DNA of 64,000 nucleotides from Mesorhizobium sp. B4-1-4 (GTDB taxonomy: Bacteria > Pseudomonadota > Alphaproteobacteria > Rhizobiales > Rhizobiaceae): the NCBI RefSeq assembly GCF_006439395.2, contig NZ_CP083950.1:5569001-5633000 (forward strand), written 5' to 3'. The notes below the pieces were generated by a model. That model had not been told where the DNA came from, made no database searches, and worked only from the letters and a program-made list of their open reading frames with translations. Position 1 is the stretch's first letter. The number at the start of each line of letters is the position of its first letter. The position numbers were made by a program, and so were the translations under genes. Below, piece by piece: positions 60,060 to 64,000 of the stretch.

Positions 60060-61658
60060 TTACCGATCTGGTGACTGTTCCTTAGGCGCTGGCGATCCCT
60101 TGCGCTTCACGTTGCGCCGGATCATGCCGAAATCGGCACCGCCGGTGGCAAACGCCGTGACGAAGTAGAGAGCCGCACCGCCGCCCACCAGCGCCAGGAT
60201 GGTCGTCGCCTTGACCACCAGCGGCGAACCCGGGCCAATCCTGGCGGCCAGCCAATGTTCGGCGAGATAGAGCGCTGCGCCCATCACCACCGCCGACAGC
60301 ACTAGCCGGGGAATGCGCTTCAGAAGCGGCACGTCGCGGCCCCAATGACCGCGCCGGATCAGCATGCCAAGCAGCATCAGGGCGTTGACCCAGCCGGCCA
60401 CGGCCGAAGCCACGGCAATGCCGGGCGCGCCCATCGTGGGAGACAGCGTGAGCGCGGTGGCAACGTTCACCGCCACCGAAATGGCGGCGAAGATCATCGG
60501 CGTGCGCGTGTCCTCACGCGCGAAATAGCCTGGGGTGAAGGCCTTGATCAGCACGAAGGCCGGCAGGCCGAGCCCGAAGATCGCCAGGATCGCCGCCACC
60601 GTCGGCGTCGAGTGATTGGCTGCGAAGGCGCCACGTTCGTACACCAGCCGCACGATCGGTTCCGACATCACCCACAATGCTGCCGCCGCCGGCAGGGTCA
60701 TGAACAGGGTGAACTCGACGGAACGGTTCTGCAAGTTGGCCGCCTCGATCAGATTGCCTGATTTCAGCGCCCGCGACAGTTCGGGCAACAGCACGATCGC
60801 CACCGCCACGCCGACGACGCCAAGCGGCAGCTGGTAGATGCGGTCGGCGTAGGCAAGCGAGGACACCGCGCTGTTCTGCGCCGAGGCGATCGCCGTTCCG
60901 ATCAACTGGTTGATCTGGGTGATGCCGCCGGTGATCGCCGCCGGCAGCGCCAGGATCAGCAGCCGCTTGACATTGGGCGTCATCTTCGGCCGGCGGAAAC
61001 CGATCGCGATGCCAGCATTGCGTACCGCGACCCAGACGATGGCGAGTTGCACGATGCCGGCCGCCAGCACGCCCCAGGACAGGCCGAAGCCGACGGCGCG
61101 CGCATCCAGGCCGCGGTACCACGCATAGCCAAGCACGCTGATCAGGATGATGTTCAGGAAAGCGGGCGCGATGGCAGCCGCGAAATAGCGGCGCAGCGAA
61201 TTCAGCATGCCGGCCATCATGGCGGCGAGCGACATGCAGATCAGGTAGGGGAACATGATCGTCGCCAGCGTGACGGTCGTCTCGAACTTGCCCGGCGTCT
61301 CGGCAAAGCCCGGCGCCACCAGATAGCGCACGATCAGCGGCATCGCCAGTTCCATGGCGATCGTCAGCGCCAGCAGCGCCGTGAACAGCACGCCGAACAC
61401 TTCCTCGGAGAAGCGCTTGGCGCCATCGGTGCCGTGGGTCTCGATCTCCTTGGCGAACAGCGGCACGAAGGCTGCGTTGAAGGCACCCTCGGCGAACAGC
61501 CGGCGGAAGGTGTTGGGAAACTGGAAGGCGGCGTTGAAGGCATCAGCGACCGGCCCGGTGCCGAGTGCGGCCGCCATCAGCATCTCGCGGCCGAAGCCGA
61601 GTGCGCGGCTCATCAGCGTGCCGGAAGCGACCGTGGCGAATTTCTTGACGAGGCTCAT
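60060..61658 (-). CDS. murJ: lipid II flippase MurJ
   Basis: 532-aa polytopic membrane protein (about 14 segments) of the MOP superfamily, flipping lipid II to the periplasm. The N-terminus SLVKKFATVASGTLMSRALG and the FRRLFAEGAFNAAFVPLF motif are signature MurJ sequences. ATG at 61658 is favoured over one three codons earlier. It follows glnD by 46 bases. Confidence 0.95.
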   Translation of the reverse strand: MSLVKKFATVASGTLMSRALGFGREMLMAAALGTGPVADAFNAAFQFPNTFRRLFAEGAFNAAFVPLFAKEIETHGTDGAKRFSEEVFGVLFTALLALTIAMELAMPLIVRYLVAPGFAETPGKFETTVTLATIMFPYLICMSLAAMMAGMLNSLRRYFAAAIAPAFLNIILISVLGYAWYRGLDARAVGFGLSWGVLAAGIVQLAIVWVAVRNAGIAIGFRRPKMTPNVKRLLILALPAAITGGITQINQLIGTAIASAQNSAVSSLAYADRIYQLPLGVVGVAVAIVLLPELSRALKSGNLIEAANLQNRSVEFTLFMTLPAAAALWVMSEPIVRLVYERGAFAANHSTPTVAAILAIFGLGLPAFVLIKAFTPGYFAREDTRTPMIFAAISVAVNVATALTLSPTMGAPGIAVASAVAGWVNALMLLGMLIRRGHWGRDVPLLKRIPRLVLSAVVMGAALYLAEHWLAARIGPGSPLVVKATTILALVGGGAALYFVTAFATGGADFGMIRRNVKRKGSPAPKEQSPDR

Positions 61659-61704
61659 GCGTTCCAAGACTGCTTGTGGGATTGGGACAAGATGATGATG
61701 GCAG

Positions 61705-64000
61705 TCACTCGGCGGCCGCCTTGGCCTTGCCGCCGCGTTCGGGCGCAGTGCCTTCGAGCGTCGCCATCAGCCGGTTGCGGATGGTGGCGATGCGGGCCGG
61801 GCTGTCGATCTTCTGGCCGGTGAGGTCGGTGACATAGAAAGTGTCAATGACCTTCTCGCCGAAAGTGGTGATATGCGCCGATGCGATGTCGAGCGACAGG
61901 TTGGACAGCGTCCCGGTGATCTCCGACAGCAGGCCCGGGCGGTCGAGTCCTTCGACCTCGACGACCGAAAAACGGTTCGACAGCGCGTTGCGGATTTCGG
62001 CGCGCGGCGGGATCTTGAACACCTTGGCGCCGCGCTTCGGCTTCGTCCGCTTCTCGATCATCTCCGGCAGCCAGCTCTTGCCTGACAGCACGTCCTCGAT
62101 CAGCCGGCCGACGCGCTCGGCGCGCCGGCGCTCGTCCTCGTCAAGGTCGAACTCCCTCGAGATCAGGATCGAGTCCAGCGCGCGCCCGTCGGAAGTGGTG
62201 AATATCTGCGCGTCGACGATATTGCCGCCGGCGGCGGCACAAGCGCCTGCGATCACCGAAAGCAGGCGCGGATGGTCCTGCGCCAGCACCGTGATCTCGG
62301 TCACCGCCTCGAATTCATGTGTCTTGACCATGGTGGCGAGCTTCTTGCCAGCGGCGTCCGCCTCGCGAACGAATTCCGCGTGGCGAAGCTGGTCCGGCAG
62401 GTCGACGGTCAAAAGGTAGTTTTCGTAATGCTGGGCGACATAGCGCTTGCGCTCCTTCGCCGGCCAGCCGGCCAACGCCTCGGCCAGCCGCTCGCGCGCC
62501 GCCGTCGTGCGCTCGGCGCGCGACACTTCCGAAAAGCCGCCGGTCAGGAGCAGTTCGGTCTCAAAATAGAGCGTGCGCAGCAACTGTCCCTTCCAGCCGT
62601 TCCAGACGCCTGGTCCGACGCCCCTGATGTCGCAGACGGTGAGGATCAAAAGCAGCTTCAACCGCTCGACCGATTGCACGATCGAGGCGAAATCCTCGAT
62701 GGTCTTGCGGTCGTTGAGATCGCGAGTCTGCGCCGTCATCGACATGGCGAGATGATTCTCGACCAGCCAGGCGACCGTTTCGGTGTCGGCCGGCGACAGC
62801 CCCATATGCGGGCAGATGCGCCGCGCGATCCTGGCGCCGGCCTCGGAGTGATCTTCCGGCCTGCCTTTGGCGATGTCATGCAGCAGCACGGCGACATAGA
62901 GCGCTTCGCGGCTCTTCTTCAGCCCCGGCATCAGCGAATGCGATAGCGGATGCACCTTCTCGCCGTCGCCGCGTTCGATCTCGGCAAGCACGCCGATGCA
63001 GCGGATCAGGTGCTCGTCGACCGTGTAGTGGTGGTACATCGAGAACTGCATCATGGCGACGATCTTGCCGAAGTCGGGGATCAGCCTGCCCAGCAGCCCC
63101 GCCTCGTTCATGCGCCGCAGGTTGAGTTCGGCATTGCGGTCCGACGTCAATATGTCGAGGAACAGCCGGTTGGCTTCCTCATCGCGCCTGAGCGACTTGT
63201 TGACCAGGCCGAGCGAGCGGGTCAGCAGTTTCAGCGCATCGGGGTGGAATTCCAGCCCGTGCTTGTCGGCGAACCAGAACAGCCTGAGCAGATTGACCGG
63301 ATCGCGCTCGAACACGGTGTCGTCGGCGATGTTGATGCGGTGGTTGTCGACGATGAAGTCCGAGGTGCCGGCGAGCTTGCGCTTGCGGCGCTGGAAGGTG
63401 AGGAAGATGCGGTTGAAGCCAGGCACATGCTTGGCCTGCTCTTCCTCGAGCGCGGCGCAGAAGATGCGGGTCAGGTCACCGACATCCTTGGCGACGAGGA
63501 AGTAGTGCTTCATGAAGCGCTCGACCGCCGACAGGCCGGGATGGGTGGTGTAGCCGAGCCGCTCGGCGATCTCGCGCTGGACGTCGAAATGCAGCCGTTC
63601 CTCGGCCTTGCCGGTGAGGAAATGCATGTGGCAGCGCACCGCCCACAGGAAATCCTCGGCCTTGTGGAACTCACGGTACTCAGCTTCGGTGAAGACGCCT
63701 TTCTCGACCAGTTCCTCGCCGGTGCGCACGCGGTAGAAATACTTGCCGATCCAGAACAGCGTCTGCAGGTCGCGCAGGCCGCCCTTGCCGTCCTTGACGT
63801 TGGGCTCGACCAGATAGCGGCTTTCGCCGGCCTTGGCATGGCGCTCGTCCCGCTCGGCGAGTTTGGCCTGCACATATTCCGGGCCGGTCGTGCGCACCAA
63901 CTCGTGGTCGAAGCGCAGCATCAGTTCGTCGTAGAGCTTGCGTTCGCCCCACAGGAAGCGCGCTTCCAGGATCGAGGTGCGGATGGTGATGTCGGTGCGC
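61705..64000 (-). CDS. glnD: [protein-PII] uridylyltransferase GlnD (N-terminus beyond window)
   Basis: Partial: 765 codons visible; the reading continues past base 64000, where the catalytic nucleotidyltransferase motif should lie. Present are part of the transferase domain (SRYLVEPNVKDGKGGLRDLQ), the HD domain for deuridylylation (LLHDIAKGRPEDHSEAGARI, then VENHL) and two C-terminal ACT domains (EITVLAQDHPRLLSVIAGAC; VEVEGLDRPGLLSEITGTLS) that sense glutamine. It adds or removes UMP on PII proteins to report nitrogen status. Confidence 0.97.
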   Translation of the reverse strand, partial: RTDITIRTSILEARFLWGERKLYDELMLRFDHELVRTTGPEYVQAKLAERDERHAKAGESRYLVEPNVKDGKGGLRDLQTLFWIGKYFYRVRTGEELVEKGVFTEAEYREFHKAEDFLWAVRCHMHFLTGKAEERLHFDVQREIAERLGYTTHPGLSAVERFMKHYFLVAKDVGDLTRIFCAALEEEQAKHVPGFNRIFLTFQRRKRKLAGTSDFIVDNHRINIADDTVFERDPVNLLRLFWFADKHGLEFHPDALKLLTRSLGLVNKSLRRDEEANRLFLDILTSDRNAELNLRRMNEAGLLGRLIPDFGKIVAMMQFSMYHHYTVDEHLIRCIGVLAEIERGDGEKVHPLSHSLMPGLKKSREALYVAVLLHDIAKGRPEDHSEAGARIARRICPHMGLSPADTETVAWLVENHLAMSMTAQTRDLNDRKTIEDFASIVQSVERLKLLLILTVCDIRGVGPGVWNGWKGQLLRTLYFETELLLTGGFSEVSRAERTTAARERLAEALAGWPAKERKRYVAQHYENYLLTVDLPDQLRHAEFVREADAAGKKLATMVKTHEFEAVTEITVLAQDHPRLLSVIAGACAAAGGNIVDAQIFTTSDGRALDSILISREFDLDEDERRRAERVGRLIEDVLSGKSWLPEMIEKRTKPKRGAKVFKIPPRAEIRNALSNRFSVVEVEGLDRPGLLSEITGTLSNLSLDIASAHITTFGEKVIDTFYVTDLTGQKIDSPARIATIRNRLMATLEGTAPERGGKAKAAAE

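Overview
The window is high-GC, densely packed chromosomal DNA from an alphaproteobacterium of the Rhizobiales, most likely Mesorhizobium or a close relative. The evidence is an exo gene order matching the succinoglycan locus of Sinorhizobium, rhizobial RIME-like palindromic repeats, an ActSR (RegBA) pair, a SyrA/ExoX-family repressor, and the order glnD-murJ-trpS-usp-nfuA. All assignments come from reading the sequence; no database search was run.

Region 1 (about 0-27.5 kb) is an exopolysaccharide locus. On the minus strand lie exoL-exoA-exoM-exoO-exoN. They are followed by a lower-GC glycosyltransferase, two GH16 glycanases (one with a Tat signal, one ExoK-like), a Wzx-type flippase, a phosphoribosyltransferase-HAD fusion, a GT4 enzyme, UDP-glucose dehydrogenase, an ExoU-like glycosyltransferase, the small repressor ExoX, ExoY and ExoF, and a hexapeptide acyltransferase between two 103-bp repeats. 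Between exoU and exoX sits a complete lasso-peptide gene cluster (about 16.1-23.7 kb): a 50-aa precursor, split B1 (PqqD-like) and B2 (peptidase) genes, a cyclase, an HPr-kinase-like protein and an ABC exporter, with a nucleotidyltransferase divergently oriented. The core begins with four glycines, has Asp at position 9 for the ring and ends in Ser. The kinase suggests a C-terminally phosphorylated lasso peptide of the paeninodin type. A TGC/GCA-rich motif recurs upstream of most units of this region and suggests shared control.

Region 2 (27.7-32.7 kb) has a propionyl-CoA synthetase followed by a second cassette: PqqD-like, B2-like, HPr-kinase-like and nucleotidyltransferase genes. It has no visible precursor, cyclase or exporter. 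It parallels the lasso cluster and is the least explained system in the window.

Region 3 (32.7-44.7 kb) is one long minus-strand operon. It encodes a carbohydrate ABC importer (binding protein, two permeases, a small membrane protein, two ATPases), an ATP-type DhaKL fusion, and a PEP-dependent DHA kinase (DhaK, DhaL, DhaM) with its own HPr and Enzyme I. It probably imports and phosphorylates a short ketose or polyol-derived sugar. A repeated GTTTAGTRA operator precedes it.

Region 4 (44.9-64 kb) is mostly housekeeping: PIG-L deacetylase, DMT transporter, HrpB helicase (with a repeat inserted in frame), ActS/ActR, NhaA, a decayed IS4-type element, MmcB, a small membrane protein with a structured leader, an orphan Imm53-type immunity protein, CueR, an L,D-transpeptidase, NfuA, a universal stress protein, TrpS, MurJ and GlnD (cut by the window end). 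No tRNA, rRNA or CRISPR array was recognised.
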